Shown one piece after another: positions 1 to 7,438 of a DNA stretch of 10,816 nucleotides. The stretch is taken from the NCBI GenBank assembly GCA_002449845.1, contig DJXW01000032.1, positions 1-10,816 of the forward strand, in the 5' to 3' direction. Origin of the DNA: Prevotella sp. UBA6994 (lineage in GTDB: Bacteria > Bacteroidota > Bacteroidia > Bacteroidales > Bacteroidaceae). Every line of letters starts with the position of its first letter. Within the stretch, counting starts at the first letter, position 1. Made by a program: the position numbers and the translations under genes. Under the pieces are notes generated by a model that saw only the letters and a list, made by a program, of their open reading frames with translations, searched no databases and was not told where the DNA came from.

Positions 1-107
1 AATGTTAATTTTTAGAACTTACCTAGAAATACTTAACCGTTTTGAGAGTTTTAGTTAAGTGTTACTCTGAGTTGACATTTTGGGACACAAATAAGCTTAA
101 TATCTCG

Positions 108-1046
108 TTATTGAAGTAATTCCAACGTCTTTTCCAAGTTGTTTGGGTCGCATTCGTCGGCAATGCGCACATAAAGCGTGTTTTTATATGAACTCTTCTC
201 TCTCCACACACGATAAACACCAAGAAAAGTATAGCAAGAGTCTTTTGTGAGATTCTTCATGAATGTAATGCGAATTACTTCATGGTTTTGAACTTGCAAA
301 TTGGTAAAAATGTCCCCTTCATCAAGAGATATTTTCTTCAATTTAGCAAGAGCTTCGATAGTGTCCATATCCTCTTTGATTGGTCTATAATACTCATTGA
401 TAGTAGGCATGAGTTGTTGTTTATCCCCATCATTGTGCCATACAGGATGGTGGTATTGAGGGCTCCATACAAACACCTTTGAATAATTTGGAACTTTCTT
501 AAACCAATACATGTCAAACGGGTCATAACGGATACCAAACAATTTTAAGTATTCTTCTTCAGTTGCGAAGGTGTCTCCCTTTTTCAGGATATGGCTTTTG
601 GCGTGTTGTCTTTCAGGATTAAAGTAGGAATACAAGCCGAAAGCTAACAAGAAAATGAGTGCCAAGGCACAGAGCAAGCCTAAGATTCGCAAAACTGGGG
701 ACGATTTTCCCTTACTTCTCTTCACTACAGGTGTCTCGTCGTTCTCTACATACTCCGTAGCATTATCATTGGCAGTTGGAAATTGCCCACAAAACTGCTC
801 CCAATTTTTGTATCCCACGAAATGAGCAAGTATATCTAATGTGGAAACACGAGGTGTAACATTACCAGGAAGATACCCCCATATACGCTTGAGTGTAGTT
901 GGGCTGATTTGTTGATGCAACTCTTTAAAGATACATTCCGCCAACAAGTCGTAATCGCGAGTGGTTTGCATCTTCCTCTCCACTTTCGCCTCGACGGCTT
1001 CACACAACTTGTGTAGGCATTCTTTTTGTATCTCTTCTTCCTGCAT
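108..1046 (-). CDS. Single-pass membrane protein with putative HTH-like cytoplasmic N-terminus, function unknown
   Basis: This is a 312-residue protein that I do not recognise as a named family. Residues 1-90 are soluble. The stretch around 45-85 (ISPTTLKRIWGY, then a segment ending in NWEQFC) resembles a short helix-turn-helix-like module that I associate with Bacteroidetes regulators; this is a resemblance, not a confident call. A basic run (KRSKGK, about 109-114) precedes one hydrophobic segment (about 119-141). By the positive-inside rule the N-terminus is cytoplasmic and residues 145-312 are periplasmic. The exported part is rich in Tyr, Trp and His and has two cysteines (271, 299). The gene lies 18 nt after the lipoprotein stop on the same strand, so it is probably the last gene of the der group. 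A role as a membrane-bound regulator or envelope sensor is inference. The remaining 107 bases to the window edge show no gene. Confidence 0.75.
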   Translation of the reverse strand: MQEEEIQKECLHKLCEAVEAKVERKMQTTRDYDLLAECIFKELHQQISPTTLKRIWGYLPGNVTPRVSTLDILAHFVGYKNWEQFCGQFPTANDNATEYVENDETPVVKRSKGKSSPVLRILGLLCALALIFLLAFGLYSYFNPERQHAKSHILKKGDTFATEEEYLKLFGIRYDPFDMYWFKKVPNYSKVFVWSPQYHHPVWHNDGDKQQLMPTINEYYRPIKEDMDTIEALAKLKKISLDEGDIFTNLQVQNHEVIRITFMKNLTKDSCYTFLGVYRVWREKSSYKNTLYVRIADECDPNNLEKTLELLQ

Positions 1047-1064
1047 CTTTCGTTTGTTTTTTTA

Positions 1065-1457
1065 TCAGCGCAAATACCAGATGCCCTCATGTTCCACCAT
1101 GGGAACATTGATTTCCTCGCTGGTGCTATCTCCGTATGCAAAGAGAAGGAAAACGTTGGCGGCATGTTGGGCTGTATATGCCTTGGCATCTACGATGCGT
1201 ACCTCCTTAATACCACGATGTTCCTCTTTCTGTTGACCTACAAACATCTTGGCATTCACGATTAGTTGCTCGCGATAAGAAGCAGGAATGGAATCTGGAC
1301 GATATTGACCATCCACGAAAGCCTCGTATTTATCCTCCAACAAATAATCATAGTATTGCTTGGCAGCATGAGCGGCAACATCGCTTGGGTCTGCTTGATT
1401 GCAAGCCCAAACGGTAGCCACTAAAAAACCGATGAAAACATACAATAACTTTTTCAT
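1065..1457 (-). CDS. Small NTF2-like (DUF4878-type) lipoprotein
   Basis: This is a 130-residue predicted lipoprotein. The N-terminus is MKKLLYVFIG followed by a hydrophobic run ending in VWAC, so the lipidated cysteine would be Cys19, with NQADPSD after it as in many Bacteroidetes surface or periplasmic lipoproteins. The mature part (YYDYLLEDKYEAFVDG near the start, then a helix with SYREQL, then alternating strands ending in GIWYLR) fits the small alpha-beta cone fold of NTF2-like proteins such as DUF4878. That assignment is from sequence feel, not a profile search. I chose the Met at 1457, not a longer frame to 1493, because the longer form buries the signal peptide and overlaps der. The start lies 2 nt after the der stop, so translation is probably coupled. 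No catalytic residues are apparent; its function is unknown. Confidence 0.8.
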   Translation of the reverse strand: MKKLLYVFIGFLVATVWACNQADPSDVAAHAAKQYYDYLLEDKYEAFVDGQYRPDSIPASYREQLIVNAKMFVGQQKEEHRGIKEVRIVDAKAYTAQHAANVFLLFAYGDSTSEEINVPMVEHEGIWYLR

Positions 1458-1459
1458 GG

Positions 1460-2773
1460 CTATTTCTGACGGATAAATATATTGATGGGACAACCATGCA
1501 TCGACCAGTTTTCGCGAATCTTGTTTTCAAGGAAACGCTTGTATGGCTCCTTCACATATTGTGGGAGGTTGGCATAAAACACGAAAGAGGGTATCTGCGT
1601 ATTGGGCAATTGCGTACAATACTTAATCTTGATATACTTACCCTTGATAGATGGGGGCGGAAAAGCCTCGATGAGAGGCAGCATCACCTCATTGAGTTTG
1701 GACGTACCCACTTTGGTAGTACGGTTCAAGTAAACCTGCTTGGCCATTTCCAACACCTTGAAGATGCGTTGCTTGGTTATGGCAGAAGCAAAGATGATGG
1801 GGAAATCCACGAATGGAGCCATGCGCTCACGGATGGCATTCTCGAAAGTCTTGATGACGATATTGGTCTTATCCTCCACCAAGTCCCACTTGTTAACGAC
1901 AACGACCAACGATTTATTGTTTTTCTGTATCAGCTGGAAGATATTCATGTCTTGCGCCTCAATGCCTCGCGTGGCATCAATCATCAAGATACACACGTCG
2001 CAATTCTCGATAGCACGAATGGAACGCATCACGCTATAGAACTCCAAATCTTCGGTTACCTTATTCTTTCTGCGGATTCCTGCCGTATCAACAAGGTAAA
2101 AATCGAAACCAAACTTATCGAATCGGGTGTAGATGGAGTCGCGCGTAGTACCTGCTATCTCAGTTACAATATTCCGGTCTTCACCGATAAAGGCATTGAT
2201 AATACTCGACTTACCCACATTGGGTCGTCCCACAACGGCAAAACGAGGTATTCCATCTTCTACTACGTCTTCCTGTACGGTTGGAAGCTTCTCCATCACC
2301 AAATCCAATAAGTCTCCAGTACCACTACCCGTGGCGGAACTGATGCAATAAGGTTCACCGAGTCCGAGACTGTAAAACTCGTAAGAGTCGTACAGTTGCT
2401 CATTGTTATCGGCTTTGTTTGCTACCAAGATAACGGGCAACTTGGAACGACGCAAGATGGTAGCTACATCCATGTCAAGGTCGGTGACACCCGTGGTAAT
2501 ATCCACCATGAAGAGAACGAGATCAGCCTCTTCGGTAGCCACTAACACCTGTCTTCGGATGGCATCTTCGAAAATATCGTCGGAATTAACCACCCATCCG
2601 CCAGTATCAACGACAGAGAATTCGCGTCCATTCCACAAACACTTACCGTACTGACGATCTCTCGTTGTACCAGCTTCATCACTCACAATTGCCCTACGGG
2701 ATTTGGTTAACCTATTGAATAATGTTGACTTTCCAACATTCGGGCGTCCTACTATCGCTACTAAATTTCCCAT
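1460..2773 (-). CDS. der: Ribosome-assembly GTPase Der (EngA)
   Basis: Der is an essential cytoplasmic GTPase with two G domains that acts in late assembly of the 50S ribosomal subunit. At 437 residues the protein has the normal family length. G domain 1 shows GRPNVGKS (9-16), DTGG (56-59) and NKAD (119-122). G domain 2 shows GRPNVGKS (182-189), DTAG (229-232) and NKWD (294-297). The C-terminal KH-like domain covers about 354-437 and contains the family-typical NxxxxxxxxxFPPP and KIKYCTQ stretches. I start it at 2773, because MGNLVAIVG begins directly at the first beta strand; the frame stays open 10 codons further, but that part (MYFCIIKRKC) is not Der-like and overlaps the promoter. It heads a minus-strand group with the lipoprotein gene 2 nt downstream. 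In relatives der is, as I recall, often adjacent to era; here an opposing gene lies between them. Confidence 0.98.
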   Translation of the reverse strand: MGNLVAIVGRPNVGKSTLFNRLTKSRRAIVSDEAGTTRDRQYGKCLWNGREFSVVDTGGWVVNSDDIFEDAIRRQVLVATEEADLVLFMVDITTGVTDLDMDVATILRRSKLPVILVANKADNNEQLYDSYEFYSLGLGEPYCISSATGSGTGDLLDLVMEKLPTVQEDVVEDGIPRFAVVGRPNVGKSSIINAFIGEDRNIVTEIAGTTRDSIYTRFDKFGFDFYLVDTAGIRRKNKVTEDLEFYSVMRSIRAIENCDVCILMIDATRGIEAQDMNIFQLIQKNNKSLVVVVNKWDLVEDKTNIVIKTFENAIRERMAPFVDFPIIFASAITKQRIFKVLEMAKQVYLNRTTKVGTSKLNEVMLPLIEAFPPPSIKGKYIKIKYCTQLPNTQIPSFVFYANLPQYVKEPYKRFLENKIRENWSMHGCPINIFIRQK

Positions 2774-2792
2774 ACATTTTCTTTTTATGATG

Positions 2793-2800
2793 CAAAAATA
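2793..2800 (-). promoter_or_regulatory. Candidate -7 box of the der promoter
   Basis: On the minus strand this reads TATTTTTG, matching the Bacteroidetes -7 consensus TAnnTTTG. It ends 19 nt before the der start codon, giving a short leader. I see no clear TTG -33 element at the expected distance, so the call rests on the -7 box and its position alone. The region is AT-rich, which raises the chance of a random match. Confidence 0.4.
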
Positions 2801-2884
2801 CATAAAATAATTGAGATTATTATGTCTGGATGATATAAAAAAACATTTATTGAGAATTAGTTAAACATCGTATGACGTGGAAAC

Positions 2885-2972
2885 GATATGTTTAGCCATC
2901 GTAAATAGTATGTTTAGGGATTGCAAACATAGTATTTGCATGAGCTAAATATAGTGTTTACGTTGAGCAATA
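2885..2972. repeat. Four degenerate 22-bp tandem repeats upstream of the TldD-like gene
   Basis: Four units start at 2885, 2907, 2929 and 2951. The core at unit position 6-10 reads GTTTA, GTTTA, ATTTG and GTTTA, beginning exactly 22 bp apart (2890, 2912, 2934, 2956). Unit positions 5, 7, 8, 9, 19 and 20 are identical in all four; position 17 is G in three of four. Units 3 and 4 share ATAGT at the start. A weaker fifth unit may begin at 2863. The array ends about 20 bp before the -33 element of the plus-strand promoter. The period is near two helical turns, so the cores would face the same side of the DNA. This could be a multi-site protein binding region; that is inference. Confidence 0.6.
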
Positions 2973-2992
2973 ACTAATAATTAACAAAATCA

Positions 2993-3023
2993 TTGCACCA
3001 TCTCAATCTTTTTCGTACTTTTG
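2993..3023 (+). promoter_or_regulatory. Bacteroidetes-type promoter of the TldD-like gene
   Basis: TTG at 2993-2995 and TACTTTTG at 3016-3023 are separated by 20 bp. This fits the primary-sigma promoter of Bacteroidetes (TTTG or TTG, about 19-21 bp, TAnnTTTG). Transcription would begin around 3028-3032, leaving a leader of about 20 nt before the start codon at 3050. Confidence 0.75.
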
Positions 3024-3049
3024 CAGCTAAATTTATTATCGACAAAGAA

Positions 3050-6000
3050 ATGATGAAAAAGAAACTTTTGAATGTTTTCATATTATTCCTGCTTCCCCTA
3101 TGCGTTACTCATGCGATAACCGCTAACGAAGACACATTGCTGAGGGTGTTGCAAGAAGAACTTGCCGCTGACATGGCAGAGTTGCAACAACAAGAACAAA
3201 AGCCGTATTGGATGAGTTTCTTTGTAGAAGACTCCCATATCGCCAGCGTCATTGCGACTTTTGGTTCGTTGGGAAATTCAGGACAAGAGCACACACGAAC
3301 ATTTATGCCACAAATAAGGATTGGGTCTCCTGAGATAGACAACTATAAGTCGAACAACACGAATCAACCCTCTTCGACGACACAACTACCATTAGCAGAC
3401 GCCTCTCCTGATGCCATCAGAGCAGCTATCTGGCAAGCTACCGTCAACGCCTATTTCCGTTCTGAGGAAGCATACCGTGGGGTGTCTGACCGATTACGCA
3501 GAATGACACAAGACGAAGACAAGGCTCCCAGCTTCTCCATGGCACCCAAAGAAGAATACTACGAAGCACCACTACCCCATCCGACATTGACTCCGGAGGA
3601 AAGAAAGGAGTGGGAACAACGATTATGTCGTGTATCAGCCGTTTTCCGTCAATGGAAACATTTCAACTCTGCACAGGCACGATTGGAAGTGGAAACACGT
3701 CGCACATACCTTGTTAATACTGAGGGTACCTCGGTTGTACAAAACCGGCAACACTTCCGTTTGCTCATATTGGGAGAGACGAATGCCGAAGACGGAATGA
3801 CACTCCCACTCGTCAAGACCTATTTTGCCACTCAGTTAGACTCGTTACCATCCGAAGAACAACTATGTGCTGACGTAGAAGACATCGGAAGACGTCTCAT
3901 AGCATTGGAAAAAGCTCCCATTGCCGAACCGTTTACAGGACCAGCCATCATGAGTGGAGAAGCCAGTGGCGTGTTCTTTCATGAGATATTTGGACATCGC
4001 ATGGAAGGACACCGTATGAAATCTGGCGGTCAGACATTCCGCAATATGGTAGGAACTAAAGTGCTCCCTGAAGATTTTCAAGTGTATTGCGACCCAACGC
4101 TCACCCATTATGGAAAACAACTACTGAACGGAGGCTATCATTATGACGAGGAAGGTGTCAGGGCACGTCGCGTGAACAATGTCGTTGACGGAATCCTAAA
4201 GGAGTTTCTCATGAGTCGCATTCCACTTGACAGCTTTCCGCAAAGCAATGGACATGGTAGGGCTGCAAGAGGTAGAAACGCCGTGAGCAGACAATCTAAC
4301 CTTGTTGTAGAAACGCGTCGTCCTTATAGCGAAAGCACATTAAGGCAGATGCTTCGAGATGAAGCCAAGAAACAAGGGAAACCTTACGGTTATCTTTTCC
4401 AAAGCGTAACGGGCGGTTACACTGATACGGGAGAGCGTGGAGGAATCAACTCGTTCAACATTACGCCATTGGAAGTGTATCGTATCTATGCCGATGGCCG
4501 CCCCGACGAACTGGTGAGAGGCGTAGATCTCATCGGAACACCATTGACCATGTTCTCTCATATTCAAGCAGGAGGCGATACGCCCTCTACCTTCATTGGC
4601 ATGTGCGGAGCGGAATCGGGATGGGTTCCTGTATCGGCAACGTCACCCATGTTATTCGTGGCTACCATCGAGACGCAACGTCGTCAACAAGCTAACAATT
4701 TGAAACCTTTGCTTGATGCACCATCTTTTAGTGCATTCAACTATTCACCTATCAATCAACTGACCAATGCCCAACGCGATTCCATCGTTTTCCAGGCTTT
4801 GGAGACAGAAATGAAACGTAGCCTCGATAGTCTCCGTATGGAAAATCAACCCGCCCCATTCCTTATTGACTATCGTCTGCAGCGCCGTCGTGGATTAAAT
4901 ATAAAAGCACAACTTGGCGAAACAGTGACAAACCAATTAACACCTTGGGAACAATGGATGGCTACCGACATTTTGATTGGTTCACACCAATGTACCAACC
5001 TCTCCAAACCCGATTCTGAAGAGAGAGGAATATCCATACCTATGAGTACAGACATTGACAATCTGCGAAGGTATGCATGGACAATGACTAACGATAAATA
5101 CAAATCGGCACTAACCGCATACGAGCGGAAATGTCAGGAACTCAAGAAGATTACACTTGCAGAAGACGAGAAAGAACTGCCTGATTTGCTAAAGTTTGCT
5201 CCTGCTACAAGCATCGAACACCGAAGCGAAACGGAAGAAACTTATCCAATTGACAAACTCGAAAATTACGTCAAGCGACTCTCACGTATTGCATACGATT
5301 ATCCCAAACTTACACAAAGCAGCGCATCTATTGATGCCAGGCAATGTGACCAATACAGAACCACTTCGGAAGGCATTCGCGTATGCCAGCCACAAGATTT
5401 TATCAACCTGTCTTTCCATTACTTGCTACACTTCAATGCTGGTGGTTATGAATATGGTAGCGCTTTCGAACGCAAATACAAATGTGTTGAAGACATGCTG
5501 GCAGATAGCACAGCATATATAGAAGGGCTTCGTCATCACATAAGCGTTTCATTACAAAAGGAAGAATTGCCTGCCAACGAAGAATACTATATCGGTCCGT
5601 TACTCATAGAGAAAGGTGCCTGCGAAAGAATCTTCCAAACCAGTCTTGTAAAATTGATGTCCACTGAACGCAATTTCCTCGGTAGCAATAGAAATAATTA
5701 TGCCAAGCTTTCACGGAAAGTTGTAGATGAGAAAATCAGTCTATGGCAGGATCCCACCATCAGCCAATGGGAAGGAAAAAAACTATTTGGACATTACAAG
5801 GCTGATGCAAACGGACAGGCTCCACAAACCATCAAACTGATAGAAAACGGGATATTCAAGGCACAACTATGTGGTAGGTCTCCATCATTGGGCACATCTT
5901 CAGCTACGGGTAACTATCGTTTCTATAATCATAGGTTATGGAATTCACCTATGGGGATAGGTACCACCCCATCCGTATTGCGCTTGCAAAGCAATAAGAC

Positions 6001-6355
6001 AATGTCTATTGCAAAGATGAAGAAATTATTGTTGCGCAAGGCACAACGCGAAGGATATGACCATGCCTATATATTGCGTTCCTTTAACGAGCTCATTCGC
6101 ATTGGCGTAAAAGACGAAAAGGAAGAACTGGTACGCAATGAGAACATCAAAATTCCCGACTACCTTTTACGTCACATAGTGGCTCTCTCAACCGAAGAAG
6201 AAGCTACACAGAACTCACTTATCGGTAGTGATCTGTTTTCTATCATCGGACCGAAAGCCATGTTACTCAACGACGTGGAAATGCCTATCTCTTCTGTACC
6301 CACCAAAAAAGAACCAGTGCTAACATTTCCACTGACACGGACTAAAAAACAATAA
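3050..6355 (+). CDS. Secreted tandem TldD/PmbA-family metallopeptidase, active and degenerate halves in one chain
   Basis: This is a 1101-residue protein with a signal peptide at 1-22 (MMKKK, hydrophobic core, cut after THA), so it is probably periplasmic. Residues about 30-546 form a complete TldD-like domain. HEIFGH (311-316) is the HExxxH zinc motif, and Cys519 in GMCGAESG sits where TldD has its third, cysteine ligand. Residues about 578-1101 repeat the same fold at an offset near 550; for example AIRAAIWQAT (122-131) matches NLRRYAWTMT (671-680), and YRIYADGRPDELVRG matches IRIGVKDEKEELVRN. In the second copy the zinc motif reads QTSLVK (863-868) and no cysteine replaces Cys519, so it is presumably inactive. 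E. coli TldD-TldE (PmbA) is a cytoplasmic heterodimer of one zinc-bearing and one metal-free subunit; this looks like a secreted one-chain counterpart. The substrate is unknown. I start at 3050 (3053 is also possible); an upstream TTG lies inside the promoter. Confidence 0.88.
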   Translation: MMKKKLLNVFILFLLPLCVTHAITANEDTLLRVLQEELAADMAELQQQEQKPYWMSFFVEDSHIASVIATFGSLGNSGQEHTRTFMPQIRIGSPEIDNYKSNNTNQPSSTTQLPLADASPDAIRAAIWQATVNAYFRSEEAYRGVSDRLRRMTQDEDKAPSFSMAPKEEYYEAPLPHPTLTPEERKEWEQRLCRVSAVFRQWKHFNSAQARLEVETRRTYLVNTEGTSVVQNRQHFRLLILGETNAEDGMTLPLVKTYFATQLDSLPSEEQLCADVEDIGRRLIALEKAPIAEPFTGPAIMSGEASGVFFHEIFGHRMEGHRMKSGGQTFRNMVGTKVLPEDFQVYCDPTLTHYGKQLLNGGYHYDEEGVRARRVNNVVDGILKEFLMSRIPLDSFPQSNGHGRAARGRNAVSRQSNLVVETRRPYSESTLRQMLRDEAKKQGKPYGYLFQSVTGGYTDTGERGGINSFNITPLEVYRIYADGRPDELVRGVDLIGTPLTMFSHIQAGGDTPSTFIGMCGAESGWVPVSATSPMLFVATIETQRRQQANNLKPLLDAPSFSAFNYSPINQLTNAQRDSIVFQALETEMKRSLDSLRMENQPAPFLIDYRLQRRRGLNIKAQLGETVTNQLTPWEQWMATDILIGSHQCTNLSKPDSEERGISIPMSTDIDNLRRYAWTMTNDKYKSALTAYERKCQELKKITLAEDEKELPDLLKFAPATSIEHRSETEETYPIDKLENYVKRLSRIAYDYPKLTQSSASIDARQCDQYRTTSEGIRVCQPQDFINLSFHYLLHFNAGGYEYGSAFERKYKCVEDMLADSTAYIEGLRHHISVSLQKEELPANEEYYIGPLLIEKGACERIFQTSLVKLMSTERNFLGSNRNNYAKLSRKVVDEKISLWQDPTISQWEGKKLFGHYKADANGQAPQTIKLIENGIFKAQLCGRSPSLGTSSATGNYRFYNHRLWNSPMGIGTTPSVLRLQSNKTMSIAKMKKLLLRKAQREGYDHAYILRSFNELIRIGVKDEKEELVRNENIKIPDYLLRHIVALSTEEEATQNSLIGSDLFSIIGPKAMLLNDVEMPISSVPTKKEPVLTFPLTRTKKQ

Positions 6356-6375
6356 AAAGAGACTGTGGCTGTCTC
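6353..6375 (-). terminator. Probable intrinsic terminator of the era operon
   Basis: The 36-bp gap between the converging genes holds GAGAC (6359-6363) and GTCTC (6371-6375) around a 7-nt loop. Read on the minus strand, the hairpin is followed by TTTTT, as expected for termination of era transcripts. Read on the plus strand no T run follows, so it would not obviously stop the opposing gene. The stem is only 5 bp, hence moderate confidence. Confidence 0.45.
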
Positions 6376-6391
6376 AATAACCAGATTGTCT

Positions 6392-7300
6392 TTATTCTGG
6401 ATTGTAGCCAAAGTTATCAAGTTCTTTCTTGGAAGAACGCCAATCTTTATCTACCTTGACGAAGGTGGAAAGGAAGATTTTCTTACCAAAGAATTTCTCC
6501 AATGCCTTTCGGCTTTCGGTGCCGACCTTCTTGAGCGCAACCCCTTGATGACCAATAATGATTCCTTTCTGACTCTCTCGCTCTACATAGATAATAGCAC
6601 TGATGTCTATTCTGTCATCCATCTCCTTGAAACTTTCTACGGAAACTTCCACACTATAGGGGATTTCCTTGTCATAATAGAGCAATATCTTCTCACGAAT
6701 GATTTCACTGACAAAGAAACGAGCGGGCTTGTCAGTAAGTTGGTCTTTATCAAAATAGGCTGGACTCTCAGGAAGGAGTTCCTTGATACGCTTTAGCAGC
6801 ATATCCACACCAAACTTATTTTTTGCAGAAATGGGCAAGATTTCGGCATTGGGCAACAAAGTATGCCACTTCTCCACAATCTTTCCAAGAAGCACATCAC
6901 TGCCCTCACCTTTCGGAGAAGCGGCTGTGAGATTATCAATCTTATTGATAAGAAGTAACACGGGGATGGCCATTTTCTTCACCTTCTCCAAGAAATCCAT
7001 GTTTTTCTCTGGATTCTCTATGACATCAGTGACGTAAAGTAACACATCCGCATCTTTCAATGCCGACTCAGAGAAAGCGAGCATCGATTCTTGAAGCTTA
7101 TAGTTGGGTTTGAGGACACCAGGAGTATCTGAAAACACTATTTGCATGTCATCTGTATTCACGATACCCATGATACGGTGACGGGTGGTTTGGGCCTTAA
7201 ATGTAGCAATACTGATGCGCTCGCCCACTAATTGATTCATCAGCGTAGATTTTCCCACATTGGGATTACCGACGATATTTACAAATCCTGCTTTATGCAT
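6392..7300 (-). CDS. era: Ribosome-assembly GTPase Era
   Basis: Era is a cytoplasmic GTPase that binds the 3' end of 16S rRNA and helps mature the 30S subunit. The 302-residue length is normal for the family. The G domain shows GNPNVGKST (11-19), the effector region with TTRHRIMG (38-45), DTPG (58-61), NKID (119-122) and SAK (158-160). A C-terminal KH RNA-binding domain covers about 200-290, with the IIIGHQG loop at 247-253. I start it at 7300, because MHKAGFVNIVGNP fits the family N-terminus; 16 further in-frame residues upstream look unrelated. There are 138 nt between the fabH stop and this start. That gap shows no clear promoter or terminator, only a 4-bp hairpin (AGCC/GGCT near 7371-7381), so I place era as the last gene of the DUF177-rpmF-fabH operon. 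Confidence 0.98.
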   Translation of the reverse strand: MHKAGFVNIVGNPNVGKSTLMNQLVGERISIATFKAQTTRHRIMGIVNTDDMQIVFSDTPGVLKPNYKLQESMLAFSESALKDADVLLYVTDVIENPEKNMDFLEKVKKMAIPVLLLINKIDNLTAASPKGEGSDVLLGKIVEKWHTLLPNAEILPISAKNKFGVDMLLKRIKELLPESPAYFDKDQLTDKPARFFVSEIIREKILLYYDKEIPYSVEVSVESFKEMDDRIDISAIIYVERESQKGIIIGHQGVALKKVGTESRKALEKFFGKKIFLSTFVKVDKDWRSSKKELDNFGYNPE

Positions 7301-7438
7301 GTGATAATCATGAATTAAAAAAAGAGTTAGAGGAACCGAGAAATACATTTCTTAGAAGGATTAAATAAATTAGCCAATGGCTTTCTATTACCCTCTTGAA
7401 GAAACAGGAACAATCCCGAATCCTTTAACTCTCCTGAA

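Noticed and set aside
1496..2311. A 271-codon open frame on the plus strand.
   Set aside because: It lies entirely antisense to der, whose protein sequence is conserved throughout, and it resembles no protein family I know.
2885..2972. The 22-bp repeat array considered as a CRISPR.
   Set aside because: The units are contiguous with no separate spacers, are too short and too degenerate, and no cas genes are nearby.
2993..3049. An upstream TTG start at 2993 that would lengthen the TldD-like protein by 19 residues.
   Set aside because: The TTG is the likely -33 promoter element and the -7 box lies inside this stretch, so it would not be in the mRNA. The clean signal peptide begins at 3050.
7323..7432. 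AGAGTTA (7323-7329) and TAACTCT (7426-7432), an inverted repeat spanning the fabH-era gap.
   Set aside because: Seven base pairs with about 96 nt between the arms is near chance expectation, and there is no supporting inner pairing or T run.
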